The notes under the pieces: model-generated
Told to the model about the DNA's origin: nothing
What the model saw: only the letters and a program-made list of their open reading frames with translations
The model's database searches: none
Part shown: positions 12,155-22,825 of the stretch, piece by piece
Layout: each line of letters begins with the position of its first letter
Position numbering within the stretch: position 1 is the first letter of the stretch
Position numbers and translations under genes: made by a program
From: Cryptomeria japonica
Taxonomy: Eukaryota > Streptophyta > Pinopsida > Cupressales > Cupressaceae
Assembly (NCBI RefSeq): GCF_030272615.1
Contig: NW_026729303.1
Coordinates: 45,213-109,212, forward strand
Length of the DNA: 64,000 bases
Reading direction: 5' to 3'

Positions 12155-13540
12155 TTCTACTTAGGCTCTTTAGTCTGAATAGGAGTTAAAACAATATGAT
12201 GTCCATCATCAAAACCACATTCTCTAATCTCTTTTCCAAAGTTCTCATCCACCTTTACATTTGCACTCTCCACTATCTTTCTCAGTCTCTTATTGTAGCA
12301 TTGGTAGGCTTTTCTCTTTGTAGAATATCCAAAGAAAATTCCTTCATTACTTCTAGCATCAAACTTTCCTATATCCTCACCTTTCTTGATATAACATTTG
12401 CTACCAAATACTCTAAAATATCTCATAGTAGGAACATGACCAAACCATATCTCATAAGGGGTCTTATTGGTATCACCTTTGATGTGAACTTTGTTGAATG
12501 TGTAAACAACAGTGCGAATAGCTTCCAATAGATATTCAAAACATTCTCTTCAATCAACATAGTCCTAGGAGCATCCAAGAGAGTTATGTTCTTCCTTTCA
12601 AAACAACTCCATTCTGCTAAGGGGTTCTAGGAGGAGATAATTGTCTTCTAATTCCATGCTTCTCATAGAATGAATTGAACTCACTGGAAAACAATTCTCC
12701 TCCTCTATCAGATCTCAGATACTTCACCTTCAATCCAGACTTAGTCTGAACCTTAGCTTTGAATATCTTGAATTTTTTTAGCACTTCTGATTTCTCCTTC
12801 AAAAAGACAACCCACATCATCCTAGAATAATCATCAATTAGTATTATAAAATATCTATCACCCTGCATGCTTCTAACAATTGTAAGTATGCATAGGTCAG
12901 TATGCACAAGATCTAGTAGTCCATCAGATGTATATTGTTTTCTCTTGAAATAAATTCTTGTTTTCTTACCCACTGACATTCCTTACATACTAGATTAGCA
13001 GGCTTAACAATCTTAGGCAGATCTCTAATAGAATGTGAAGAACTGATCTTGATCATTGAATCAAAATTAACATGACACATTCTCCTATACCACAACCAAC
13101 TCTCATCAATATGAGCAATCAAACAACTTTTCTCACCAGCATTAAAAAAAAAATGTTACCTTCAGTCTTAGTTCTAGATGCAATCTCTATACTAGAGGCA
13201 TTTAAGATCTTGCATTTTCCATCCTTGAATTATAGATCATAACCTTTATTAACCATCTGTCCAACACTCAAAATATTATATTTCAAACCTTCAACATACA
13301 AGACATCATCAGTGTTATTCTTACCATCAAAAGAAATAGAACGTCTCCCATGGATCACACAGGCTTTGTTATCTCCAAATCTAACAATTCCACCATCATA
13401 TCTTTCCATGCTCACAAATTTGCTTTTATCATTGGTCATATGATGTTAACAACCACTGTAAATTACCCATTCATCTTTTTCTTCAACTTTAGCAGCTAAA
13501 GCTTTTTCCTCAATAGTACAACTAGTGGAATAAACAGGTA
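12155..13540 (-). pseudogene. Element A protease and integrase, broken
   Basis: The protease box near 13450-13475 reads VIYSGC with a stop before HHM, so the catalytic Asp of DSG is Tyr. The pre-integrase zinc finger is at 12960-13122 (WLWYRRMCHVNF, VCKEC), with the first zinc His replaced by Tyr. The integrase core follows: HTDLC near 12900, IDDYSRMMW near 12820, and GGELFSSEF near 12680. It keeps the D, D and E positions. The frame then breaks, resuming at 12528-12157 with TPYEIWFGH, GSKCYIKKG and IFFGYSTKRKAY of the C-terminal domain. A frameshift coincides with a run of A at about 13144-13154. B is inserted directly downstream at 12150. Confidence 0.87.
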
Positions 13541-13893
13541 TACGTCCATCTTCCTTAATGACAAGGAATATAACTTCATCTCCTTCTGATTATTCATCTA
13601 TAATACCTTCATCAACAACATAATAACAATTCTTCTGATTCCTATACTTCTGGTTAGGCTTTTAGGGCTTATCATATTTCTCGTGCTTGTCATATCTATC
13701 ATTCCTATCATGCTTAACAAACTTATCATGCATGTCATACTTGGCCATTCTCTCTAGGTATCTAGAAGCAAAATGTCCTATCTTATTACAAGAGAAACAT
13801 TTCAAAGGCAACTTTCCATCATACTTATTGGCACCTTTAGGCAATCTCTAGCCAATCAATGCTTCAAGTTCATCCATCTCTCTTTCTTGCTCT

Positions 13894-13973
<80 letters not shown>

Positions 13974-14684
13974 ATATCTAGATATTTTGCACTCATCAGG
14001 ATCATATTTTTTCTTATCGGATTCAGATGCAGATTCTCTAAATGCAATCTTAGGCTTTTCATGTGATTCTCCAAACTCAGTCAGCTCAAATGCAACAATA
14101 TTTCCAACCAGCATATCTCTTGTTACTACACTCCATATCTCATCAATAGAAGCATCCCTATTTTTATAAGTAGGAGGCAAAGATCTCAGTACCTTAGAAA
14201 CAATTTCATCTTCCTCAATGGTTCCACCGGCACATCTGATACCTAGGACAAGCTCATTCACCTTAGCCATGAAAGAGTGTATGTTCTCATCATCTCCCAT
14301 CTTCAACATCTCATATTTTCCTTTTAAACTCTATAACTTAGTAACCTTCACCTATTTATCACCTTCATACAAAATCTCAAGCTTCACCCAGATGTCATGT
14401 GTGGTTTGAAGTCCCATTACATTTGTCATCTCAAAATTAGTTAGGGTACTAAGAAAGGCTTCCTTCACTCTAATATTATGTTCATCTTCCTTGATCTCAT
14501 CCAGTATAGTCGGTCCATTCGGAGGAATAGTATAGGAATTCTTTGTAATCTTCCAATCATCTTCACCAAGACATTTCAAGTGCACTTTCATCTGGTCTTT
14601 CCATATAAAATAGTTATTCCCATCAAATCTCATACTATCCTTCTTAAAGATAACACCTTGAGATTCCATCCTAAATCTCCTCAA
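13541..14684 (-). pseudogene. Element A gag with Arg-Glu repeat, broken
   Basis: This is a copia gag in one frame, from a start near 14684 to about 13600, with in-frame stops at 14352 and 13848. N-terminal features include RFDGNNYFIWKDQM (the usual opening of UBN2 gag). The middle has MAKVNELVLGIRCAGGTIEEDE near 14260 and VLRSLPPTYK near 14180. A run of alternating Arg and Glu codons is encoded by the GA microsatellite at 13898-13971. The zinc knuckle near 13790 reads CFSCNKIGHFASRY, with the final Cys changed to Tyr. A charged Lys/Asp/His tail follows near 13680-13740. The frame runs on toward the protease without a shift. Confidence 0.87.
13898..13971. repeat. (TC)37 / (GA)37 microsatellite in gag
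   Basis: About 37 uninterrupted TC dinucleotides. On the minus strand the repeat is read in frame as alternating Arg-Glu codons inside the gag of A, between the capsid-like part and the zinc knuckle. Confidence 0.97.
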
Positions 14685-14713
14685 GTGATTAAGCTTCTAT
14701 CAGAGGATCTATC

Positions 14714-14726
14714 TCTGATACCAATT
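14714..14726 (-). other. Element A primer-binding site
   Basis: On the minus strand this reads ATTGGTATCAGAG immediately after the 5' LTR, complementary to initiator Met tRNA. Confidence 0.87.
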
Positions 14727-15971
14727 GTTAGCAGCAACCAAGTAGGAAGACTGAGCGAGGGGGAGGGGTTCAGTTAGTCTTCATCAAAATATAAAAATTA
14801 ATCACAAAATATAGATTTGATAAATTGCAGTAATAACACAGATAACAAAATTGAAAGCACAACACACAACACCAAGATTTTGATGTGGAAAACTTGGTTA
14901 AGAGAAAAACCACGGTGGGAACCTACCCACAGTAAGATGATACTCTATAGTAGTATGTGAAAATATTACAATGGGTAGTGCACATGCACTCAGGCACACT
15001 TCCTAGAGCTCAGTGCTCAAATATAATGGCTCAGAAGGCTACAACCCTTAGAGAAGTCTCACTGACTTACAACAAGATTCAGACTAAAATCTAAAATAAT
15101 AGCATCTCCAAATGTCTGATTACAGTTCTGGTTAAGCACAAATGTCTTCCCCACAACACCAATTTCTTCTCAAATTCAATACCAAAGGATAAATCACTTT
15201 TTCACACATAAACCTCTCTTTGATAGTGTAGACTAAAACTCGACACCTAAATTACATGAATATATCACCTATATATATAATTTATCAACCTTAATAATAA
15301 GGTTGGCTAAACTCTCAACCCTCAATTATAAAATTACATCACACGATACAAAGAATGACCACCAAACTAATATAATGATTTACATAGCATAACATGGACC
15401 TTAAATAATTTCCAAAACACTCATCTCCACTAGAAATCATGCCAAGATAAACCGCAACATGCTACACCACCAGGAAAAACTGCATAACTTGAAAATCATC
15501 ACCGGTTTATAGAATCCACCAATAACTCGCACAATGATCAATGTGGATCACCAAAACAAATGGGACATGAATAGGAAACATTAGCAACAATGTTAGATTC
15601 ATCAGGAACAACTACACCAACACCACTTATCAAATCTTCATCAGTCAACATCTAAAAGCACAAAAACACAACCAATCAACAATTGTCATGAAGAAAGATA
15701 ACTTGTGGGGAACCAAATCTTGATCCATCTGAAATGAAGATACAAAAGACCATCCCAATAAATATCCCAAAAAATATGCACAAGATCTTATCAGACCGAA
15801 ATATACCGGAGGATATACCGAATTCTACAAAATAGTGATCAACAAAACCAAACTATAAACTGGATCATAAGATCTTCCCAATCTACAATCACCAGAGCAA
15901 TACATAGGAATATGTTGACATCAATGATGACAACATATCATAGTAGCAACAATAACCAACAATATCCAACA
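14727..15971 (-). repeat. Element A right LTR (5' LTR)
   Basis: This intact 1245-bp LTR runs from TGTTAGCAGC to ATCCAACA, followed by CTATC. It is the undisturbed reference that shows the solo-LTR insertion in the left copy. No gene is seen. Confidence 0.9.
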
Positions 15972-15976
15972 CTATC

Positions 15977-16733
15977 CCCATTCTCCTCATAATTCTCATG
16001 ATGTGGATGAATCACTAAATAGGGTTACTATTGACCAATTGGAGAAGATTGACAATGAATTTAAAAATATTCAATAATGGATGAGTCAACAATACCCCAA
16101 AAGTGAGACAATGCATTTGATTGAAGGATTAAATAGAATGGTGCAAAGTGATTAAATCAGTGCTGATTTGTTGCATGGCCTTGCTCATATTTTTGACACT
16201 AATATCATGCCAATAAAAAGTTGTGCCAAAGTCCTTGGTTACTCTCAACCCACTAGTCAAGTTAATAATTCCATTTCTATTCCTACATCCTTGCCTAGTG
16301 TGCCAAGTTTACATCTTCTATCATGTCTATTTCCACACAAAATGTTAATCCTACACACGTTAGTCATGGGGGAAATCCCATTAATCAATATTCTTACATA
16401 CCTCCTTCCATGAGTCTTCCATTTGTATCCCAATCATCTCCTATACCAACATACCATAGTGTTCCACCTCCTTATTATGAACCTCCACCTACATATAACA
16501 ATGTTACTCCTCCATCTCAATCCAACATGTCCTATTTCAATCCATCCACCAAATAAACCATGAATAATTTAGCCGCTCTCTTATATCTCTACAACAACAA
16601 TTAGCTTCCATTACTCAATCCAAGTTTAATGTGCCTGTATTTGATGTATCAAGCCCATTATCCAATGATATTGTTCATGTATTTCCCCCTAAACATATGG
16701 AAGTCCCTCAATTGGAGTTGTACAATGGAAAGG
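15977..16733 (+). pseudogene. Ty3/gypsy gag remnant F, middle piece
   Basis: This is a + strand continuation of F after element A. The first part reads in the same frame as the sequence left of A. It then gives a Pro/Ser/Tyr-rich stretch (YHSVPPPYYEPPPTYN near 16460), typical of the linker before the capsid-like domain in plant Ty3 gag. The last part, near 16690-16733, reads as MEVPQLELYNG, which leads into the retrotransposon gag domain. The sequence is cut there by element D. Several stops and shifts occur (for example near 16075, 16155 and 16556). It is a decayed gene. Confidence 0.7.
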
Positions 16734-17546
16734 TGATGCAACCATAACCAGTGAAAACCCTCAAAAGAGTCAACCGACTTATGCAGCAAGAGTAGCACAG
16801 TGAAAGAAGCCAAAAAACATAACAAATTCATATAAATAGATCATATCGAAGATATAGAACTTTCGATAATCATCCGGTAATCATCAAATTATCACCAAAG
16901 AACATCTAGTAGTTAACCAGTTACATGCAAGCTTCAAGCCAGAAACAACCCAATCGGGACTCTAAAGATTAACTAGATCATAATATGCAAATCTCAATCC
17001 TTATTCTAAGTTTTACTTCCTCTAGCCCTACAAATGATTACATAACATCATATTTATACCAATCGGAATATATCTGGGTTGGCCTCAAAAGATTACATTC
17101 ACCAATGCAGGAAAAAGAAACGTGTAATTAGGTCAGCCCTAAGATTTAAGAAATCTCTCCAGAAAATCACAACCAAGTGATGTGGATTAGCAGGAAGGTC
17201 GGCCACATGCCAAGGAACATCGGACAAGACCCAAGATGGATCCACACACCAAGAATCACATCGAAAATGAATGAAAACCAACTGGTAAGCACAAGAACCA
17301 TCTCGGGAACCCAAAAACAACCAAACAAAAGTGATAACTAATCGGAGAAGAACCCAAATGAATTAGAAATATGGAATCAACCACATGAAACCACCAAGAA
17401 ATTGCCAACCAGATCTACCATGAATAAAAAGCAACTATCGATACATATTAGTAAGAATACTGAAACTACACAAAAAACTAAACAAGAAAGGAAAATGTTT
17501 TTGGTTGATGCAAGATTGTTCATCGACGGGGGATGCTCTTGCATCA
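16734..17546 (-). repeat. Element D left LTR (3' LTR)
   Basis: This 813-bp LTR is bounded by TGATGCAACC and CTTGCATCA. It aligns along its whole length with 19735-20547. It holds no gene; open frames on both strands here are chance. Confidence 0.88.
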
Positions 17547-17968
17547 GAAAACCCAGGTAGAAAAATATGTTCCGTGAGAGGCAACTCATGAACATCTAAA
17601 AGGATTTGGGATGAAGATCCCATGCTCATTCCTTATCCAAACATCTTCTTTATTTCCCAATCTCTTCTCTATCTCTTTCGGTGCTTCAACCGACTTCTCC
17701 AACCTATGACTCTCTTTGTTTATCCTTCTTTGCTTCGGTCTGCACATTGCCATTGTTTCTGCAATTCTAATTTGGTTATGCCACAAGACCTTATCCGGTT
17801 TGTTACCATCAACTCCCTATCAACTAGTTTTATCTTTCCATCAGACTCATTTGTCAGATGCTTCTTCCAACTCATGTCACCTTCTGGTATAATCTCTGCA
17901 ATTGGTTCTATAAGATCTTTCTTCAAATATTTTGATATAACCTCTGCAACAGGTTTCCTGCAACTTTT
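17547..17968 (-). other. Element D 3' internal segment, unassigned
   Basis: This lies between the end of the protease-like frame and the left LTR. Short minus-strand frames (for example 17720-17926, rich in Lys and Glu) have no recognisable domain. They might be the degraded start of a downstream pol gene or simply untranslated sequence. The bases next to the LTR are not purine-rich on the coding strand. Confidence 0.4.
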
Positions 17969-18600
17969 CTAAGGACTTAGATTCTTCACCTCCTTCTCTT
18001 TCTCCTTCAAATAAATCAATGTGAACTTCTTCCCATCCTTTTCAATAGTAACTAGGTTTCTTCTATAGTCATAAATAGCTCCTCTATCATACTGCCAAGG
18101 TTTTCCCAACAAGACATGACAAATGTTCATTGACACAATATCACATAAAAATTCATCTCTGAAAGGCCCAATATTGAAACTCACCCAACACTGCACCTTT
18201 ATCTCTACCTTTTGATCATCTTGTAACCAACTTGCCTCATAAGGATAAAACAAGACATGAAAAATATTCATTGACACGATATCACATAAAACTTCATCTG
18301 TGAAAGGCCCAATTTTGAAACTCACCCAACACTGCTCCTTTATCTCTACCTTCTGATCATCTTGTAACCAACTTACCTCATAAGGATAAGGATGCTCAAG
18401 CCTCTTCAACCCAAGCTTCTCAACCATCTCCTAAGATACTAAATTATCAGTACTTCCACTATCTATAATGACCTTGCAACACTTACCACATTATTTGCAT
18501 ATAGTCCGGAAAAGATTCCTCCTCTGAGTAGATCCAATATCCTTTCTTCTAAACATAAGGGATTCTCCTTGCTCTAGTGCACAGTCAGATCCAGTACCAT
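17969..18600 (-). pseudogene. Element D aspartic protease with duplicated segment
   Basis: This reads as a Ty3-type retropepsin. The catalytic motif IDSGSTDNLVS lies at about 18455-18476, followed by an in-frame stop at about 18430. A 152-codon open frame follows from MVEKLGLKRL at 18427. The family pattern (VSWLQ, then CDIVSMN, HVLLGKPWQYDR) is clear. A 47-residue block beginning YPYEVSWLQ occurs twice in tandem in frame. The usual protein has one copy, so the duplication probably disrupts the fold. It lies directly downstream of gag, as in Ty3 elements. DSG is intact, unlike the copia proteases of A, B and E. Confidence 0.8.
18113..18394 (-). repeat. 141-bp in-frame tandem duplication in D
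   Basis: Two 141-bp units (18113-18253 and 18254-18394) are about 93% alike by eye. The period is 47 codons, so the frame is kept through both. The copies have diverged by point changes, so the duplication is not recent. One copy normally suffices in Ty3 proteases of this type. Confidence 0.88.
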
Positions 18601-19720
18601 CTGATTATTCATGTGCCACACAACTTATTGCCATTCCTTTCTTACATTCATAGGATCTATGTCTAGTTTCTCCACATTTGAAACAATTGCCAAGAAATTC
18701 TCTATCAATATTGTTGCTACCCTTCCTTAGTGTCTTTTGTTCCATATTTATACTCCAATTAGGTTTTGCCTCCTCTTCTTCAACTAATTTCTTCATACTA
18801 TCATTCATCTTGAATTTCTCCTTTCTCCTATTCGATTGTCTTCTTCGCACCTTCTCCTTAGCCTTAAAGCATACTGGTAAGCTTCTTCAACTATTGAAAT
18901 CTTCAACATGCTCATCTCATCTTGAATGTTAAAAGCAAGCCCATTGATGTACCTCACCACATTTTCTTTTTCCATCTCTCTATGTCCAAATCAGATTACC
19001 ACCTTGTAGAACTCAGTATATTCCTTCATAGTCATGTTTCTCTATTTCAGGTTCTGCAACTTCTTGAACAACTCTAATTCATAGTCTCTAGGTATGAACT
19101 TGGCCTTCAATCTTGCAACCATCTGTCTCCACCAAGTGATCTTTAATTCACCATTCTCCATTGTGTCTTTCTACAACTCTTTCCACCACAAGGCAGCACA
19201 CCCTTTCAACTTGGTCTATGCCAACCAGACTCTCTGTGGGTCCTTGACATCCTCAAAACTCAAAGTAGTCTTCCAACTCTCTAATCCAATCAATCAGATC
19301 CTCCGGGTTCAATGTTCCAAAAAAGTTAGAAACCTCAAATTTATGCACTTTACTTGCTTACACCACTGCTCTTAGGAATCTTTCCTCTCTCTCATCTTTT
19401 GGTCCTTCAGATTCCTCAAGCTCTTCACCGAATTCCTCCAACTCATCCTCAAGGTCAGGTTTTCTTCACAAACTAACCAAATAATTTTGGATTTCATTCC
19501 TCACTTCATTCTTGAATTCTTTCATACTCTCTAGGGGTTTGTTCTCCTTGGTGACATCTCTCCTTCCACTCCGATGAATTGCCTCAACTTGATTATCTGA
19601 CTACTAGTTTCAATTGCCTCTCCTCAGCTATTTAACACACACATAACCTACCTCAAATTGGCCATATATCCACCTGAAGGAATGCCTTAGACAATTCTTC
19701 CACCAGCTAATCCATAACAA
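18601..19720 (-). pseudogene. Element D Ty3-type gag, broken
   Basis: Reading leftward from the primer site, the capsid-like gag domain spans about 18900-19350. Recognisable stretches are FFGTLNPEDLIDWIRELEDY, LKGCAALWWKEL, and RLKAKFIPRDYELELFKKLQ. A CCHC zinc knuckle at 18650-18694 reads CFKCGETRHRSYEC and is intact. An acidic segment rich in Glu and Asp precedes the domain near 19380-19450. In-frame TAG stops interrupt it (for example in place of Trp or Gln near 19190 and 19220). This gag belongs to Ty3/gypsy, not copia, even though the primer site is of the Met type used by the copia elements here. Confidence 0.82.
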
Positions 19721-19734
19721 GCTCTTATACCAAT
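19721..19734 (-). other. Element D primer-binding site
   Basis: On the minus strand this reads ATTGGTATAAGAGC, next to the 5' LTR. It differs from the initiator Met complement ATTGGTATCAGAGC at one base. Confidence 0.82.
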
Positions 19735-20547
19735 TGATGTAGCCATAACCGGTGAAAACCCTCAAAAGAGTCAACCAGCTTATGCAGCAAGTGTAACACA
19801 ACAAAAGAAGCAAGAAAACATAACAAATTCATATAAACATATCATATTCAAGACATATAACTTTTGGTAATCATCTGGTAATCATTAGATTATCACCAAA
19901 GAATATCTGGTAGTAAATTGGTTACATGCAGTCTTCAAGCCAGAAACAACCCAACTAGGACTGTAAAGATCAACCAAATCATAATATATGAATCTCAATA
20001 CTTATTCTAAGTTTTAATTCCTCTACCCCTACAAATGATTAAATAATATCATATTTATACCCATTAGAATATATCTGGGTCGGCCTCAAAAGATTACATT
20101 CACCAATGCAGGAAAAATAAATGTGTAATTAGGTCGGCCCTAAGATTTAAGAAATCTTTCCGGAAATTCACAACCAAGTGATGCAAATTTGTAGGAAGGT
20201 CAACCACATGCCAAGGAGCATTGGACAAGACCCAAGATGGATCCACATGCTAAGAATCATATAAAAAATGAAGGAAAACCAACCAGTAAGTAGAAGAACT
20301 ATCCTGGGAACCCAAAAACAACCAACCGGAAGCGATAATTAATCGAAGAAGAACCCAAATGAACTAGAAATCTGGAATCAACCACATGAAACTTCCAGAA
20401 AATTGCCAACTAGATCTACCATGAAGAAAAAGCAACTACCAATACATATTGGTAAGAATACTGAAACTGCACAAAGAACTAAATAAGAAAGGAAAATGTT
20501 TTTGGTTGATGCAAGATTGCTCATTGACCGGGGATGCTCCTGCATCA
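19735..20547 (-). repeat. Element D right LTR (5' LTR)
   Basis: This 813-bp LTR runs from TGATGTAGCC to CTGCATCA and is identical in length to its partner. It is followed by AAAGG. No gene is seen. Confidence 0.88.
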
Positions 20548-20552
20548 AAAGG

Positions 20553-21291
20553 TGACCCCTTGACTCATGTGAAGACCTTTCAAACTTTGTGTAGTGATTT
20601 TTCTCATGAGTAAAGACTTATGGCTAAAATGTTTACTCTAACCTTTAAAGATAAAGATTTGCAATGGTATTTTTCTTTGCCTGCTTATTATATTACATCA
20701 TCTCAACAATTGGCTAATGCTTTCATTTGACAATTTCCAAATAATATTGGTCATAAAATTACTTTGACTAATTTGATTCATTGTAAACAATGAGTTAAAG
20801 AAAAAATGACCAATTTCACTGGTAGATATAAATATTTGCATTCCCAAATTTCTTATCATGTGGTTGATTATGATGTTCAAAGAATTTTTATTGCTAATTT
20901 AGCTAACAACATTAGAGATAAACTTTTAGTTTTTGAGTTTACTTTCTTTACACAATTATGTGCAATGCTTCATAATTGTCAGCTTCAAGTGAGTCAATTT
21001 GTATCATATCTTTCAATGGCTCTAATTGATATGAATGAGGGTGCTCAACAATCATTTGTGAAGTTTAAACCAAACAAGGGTTACATCAAGATAAATGACA
21101 ACATCAACACTTAAGTGGCATCCATGACATCAGGTGTGGCCCCTTTATCCAAATACTTTAGAAAAGAATTTACTCTTCTTGCTAAGTATTTGAATAATGT
21201 AATGTTGAGGTTGATAAATGCTAATGTGTTGAAACTTCCTCCCATAAAGCCAATTCATACTTCTAAATATTTTCCATCTTACGACGAACAT
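20553..21291 (+). pseudogene. Ty3/gypsy gag remnant F, 3' piece
   Basis: This is the clearest part of F. Directly after element D it reads as the retrotransposon gag domain: DPLTHVKTFQTLCSDF near 20556, then LQWYFSLPAYYITSSQQLANAF near 20660-20730, then an open 102-codon stretch at 20806-21114 (TGRYKYLHSQISYHVVDYD, then NNIRDKLLVFEFTFF). TGA or TAA stops lie at about 20609, 20728 and 20792. The remainder to 21291 continues as degraded gag tail and is cut by LTR G. The family assignment is to the Ty3 gag domain by motif. Confidence 0.82.
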
Positions 21292-21601
21292 TGAGATGGG
21301 GGGGGTGAATTAGTGCTCTACAATTCACAAATTTATTAAACTGATTCTTAAACCACATGATGCATAAGAATGAAAGTAAAGTATAGAAACATAAACCAAT
21401 CAACCATAAAACCATCAGACCAGAGTTTTAATGTGGAAACCCAAAAAGGAAAAACCACGATGGGATTTGAACCCATAGTATTATTATACTTTGATCAGGA
21501 GTATGATAATATTATAAAATGGGGAATGAACTTGCATTCAGGTACATTGCCTAGAGAACACTACTCAAATACAAAAGAGGGCTATAACCTAAAGGACTCA
21601 C
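21292..21601 (-). repeat. LTR fragment G, first part
   Basis: A minus-oriented copia-type LTR starts TGAGATGGGG after AACAT. It shows the same early landmarks as the LTRs of A and I: a G-run followed by TGAATTAG, and GTGGAAACCC followed by a gap and GGAAAAACCACGATGGGAT. It is cut by element H at the CTCAC duplication (21597-21601) and resumes at 23707. Confidence 0.72.
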
Positions 21602-22463
21602 TAATGTAGGGCATTCGGGAAATTCATCCGATTGGACCAGTTGACCGTGGAGTTGTTGATTATTGAAGAGGCAACCTTGGAGATTGTTTTGTTTCTTCAT
21701 ATTTGTGAATTTAAAGCTACAGATCTGGATTTAGCATCTAGAGATCCTTGATTTAAATATATTCAAAATTCATGGCATTTGGATTTGATTCTTGTGAGAT
21801 ATTGATTCTGGTATGTGTTGGTTTGTCCTTACCATGTTGTTCTTATAGATATCATTTCTAGTATTGGTTTAGTATTGGGTTACAGATCATATGGTAGTGT
21901 TTTTTTGGACCTGGCCTATGTTCATGGATATCCACTCAAATTCATAAAATGTTTTGGAGGTGTTCTTGGTGATTTGGCCATTGAGTTTATGTTTACACGT
22001 TTCTTCACAAACCAAAGTATTTTTCCCAACTTGATTAAGTTGTTGTGGCTTGTAGATGTTATAAAGGGGAAGTAATGAGATTCATTTGGAAATGGGGAAG
22101 ATCCGTGAAAGATAAGATTCAGAAAAGATGTAGATTTCAGAGGCATAGAGGTGTTTTTGGTCCAACAGACTGAGGTCAGGATAAATAGACAGAGCAGAAG
22201 ATAGAGTTGAAGGCAGATGATCTACCAGATCAGGAAATTAAGTTGTTTGAATCATTTTGTTATCCTAGACTATGACCTAGCATTTGTAAAGCTTGAGCCC
22301 AAATGTAATTAATCAAAATATTTTAAAGATTGCTTCTTTTCCTTGTTTTCCCTAGTTGTATCTTGTGTTGCATAAATTGGTTCCTCTATTACTCATGGTA
22401 TTTATGTTTTATGATGCAAGATGAGGATATTCTTAATTCAACCTCCCTACCTTAACTACATCA
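21602..22463 (+). repeat. Element H 5' LTR
   Basis: It starts TAATGTAGGGC (TG mutated to TA; the 3' LTR has TGATGCAAGGGC) and ends CTACATCA directly before the primer site. It aligns with 22826-23701. Short open frames in it are not conserved between the two LTRs. Confidence 0.86.
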
Positions 22464-22476
22464 TATGGTATCAGAG
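22464..22476 (+). other. Element H primer-binding site
   Basis: TATGGTATCAGAG lies immediately after the 5' LTR and matches the initiator Met tRNA complement. Confidence 0.85.
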
Positions 22477-22825
22477 TAGGTAGTGAACCAGTTGGAAGGA
22501 GAGAACTCAAGGCAGCTTGAAGACTTGTTTAGATCACCAAGCATTAAGGAAGTACAAGGATTTAAAGCAGACCATCGAACCTAGAAGCAAGAACTTAAGG
22601 CAGTTGGTAGGTTGTCATGAACAAATCGCTGGTTGAGATAGGCTACAAGAGAGTCCAGTAGATCATCGAGGAGAGGCAACTGGAACTTGTAGTTAGACCA
22701 TCAAAGTTGAGGTAGTTGCAAGTACCTATGAATAGATTGCCAAACCAAATTCAAAAGATAGCATTGACTATGGCATGTTGTAGATCAAAGTGATGGGACT
22801 CACTTTTCAAATAACCCAAAGAGCC
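22477..22825 (+). other. Element H internal region, non-coding
   Basis: About 350 bp, purine-rich, with repeated short motifs such as AACTTAAGGCAG and GGCAACTGGAACTTG. It has no gag or pol motif and no long frame. The last bases before the 3' LTR (AACCCAAAGAGCC) are only weakly polypurine. Confidence 0.65.

Larger units (their letters stand above)
316..15971 (-). mobile_element. Ty1/copia element A, nested host of B
   Basis: This is a full-length copia retrotransposon on the minus strand, with LTRs at 316-2381 and 14727-15971. The target duplication is TTATC (311-315) and CTATC (15972-15976), one mismatch. The primer site, complementary to initiator Met tRNA, lies at 14714-14726, and the polypurine tract at 2382-2395. 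Domain order on the minus strand is gag, protease, integrase, RT, RNase H, as expected for copia. Two later insertions interrupt it: a solo LTR in the left LTR and element B between integrase and RT. It is inserted into the gag of F. LTRs differ by roughly 13% over the first 135 bp by eye, making it one of the older layers. Confidence 0.9.
16734..20547 (-). mobile_element. Non-autonomous gag-protease LTR element D
   Basis: This 3.8-kb minus-strand element has two LTRs of exactly 813 bp (16734-17546 and 19735-20547). Its terminal inverted repeat is TGATGCA...TGCATCA, and its target duplication is AAAGG (16729-16733 and 20548-20552). The 2.19-kb interior encodes a Ty3-type gag with zinc knuckle and an aspartic protease. 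I find no RT, RNase H or integrase motif. This matches the known category of terminal-repeat elements with only gag (TR-GAG), here with protease added. The Met-type primer site at 19721-19734 is retained; no clear PPT is seen before the left LTR. LTRs differ by roughly 13% over 290 bp by eye. It sits inside the gag of F. Confidence 0.87.

Noticed and set aside
13773-14066. Leu/Ser-rich + strand frame at the microsatellite
   Set aside because: It is the antisense shadow of the Arg-Glu tract in A's gag.
17099-17629. Minus-strand Cys/Trp-rich frames in D's left LTR
   Set aside because: Not preserved in the partner LTR at 19735-20547, and they have no domain.
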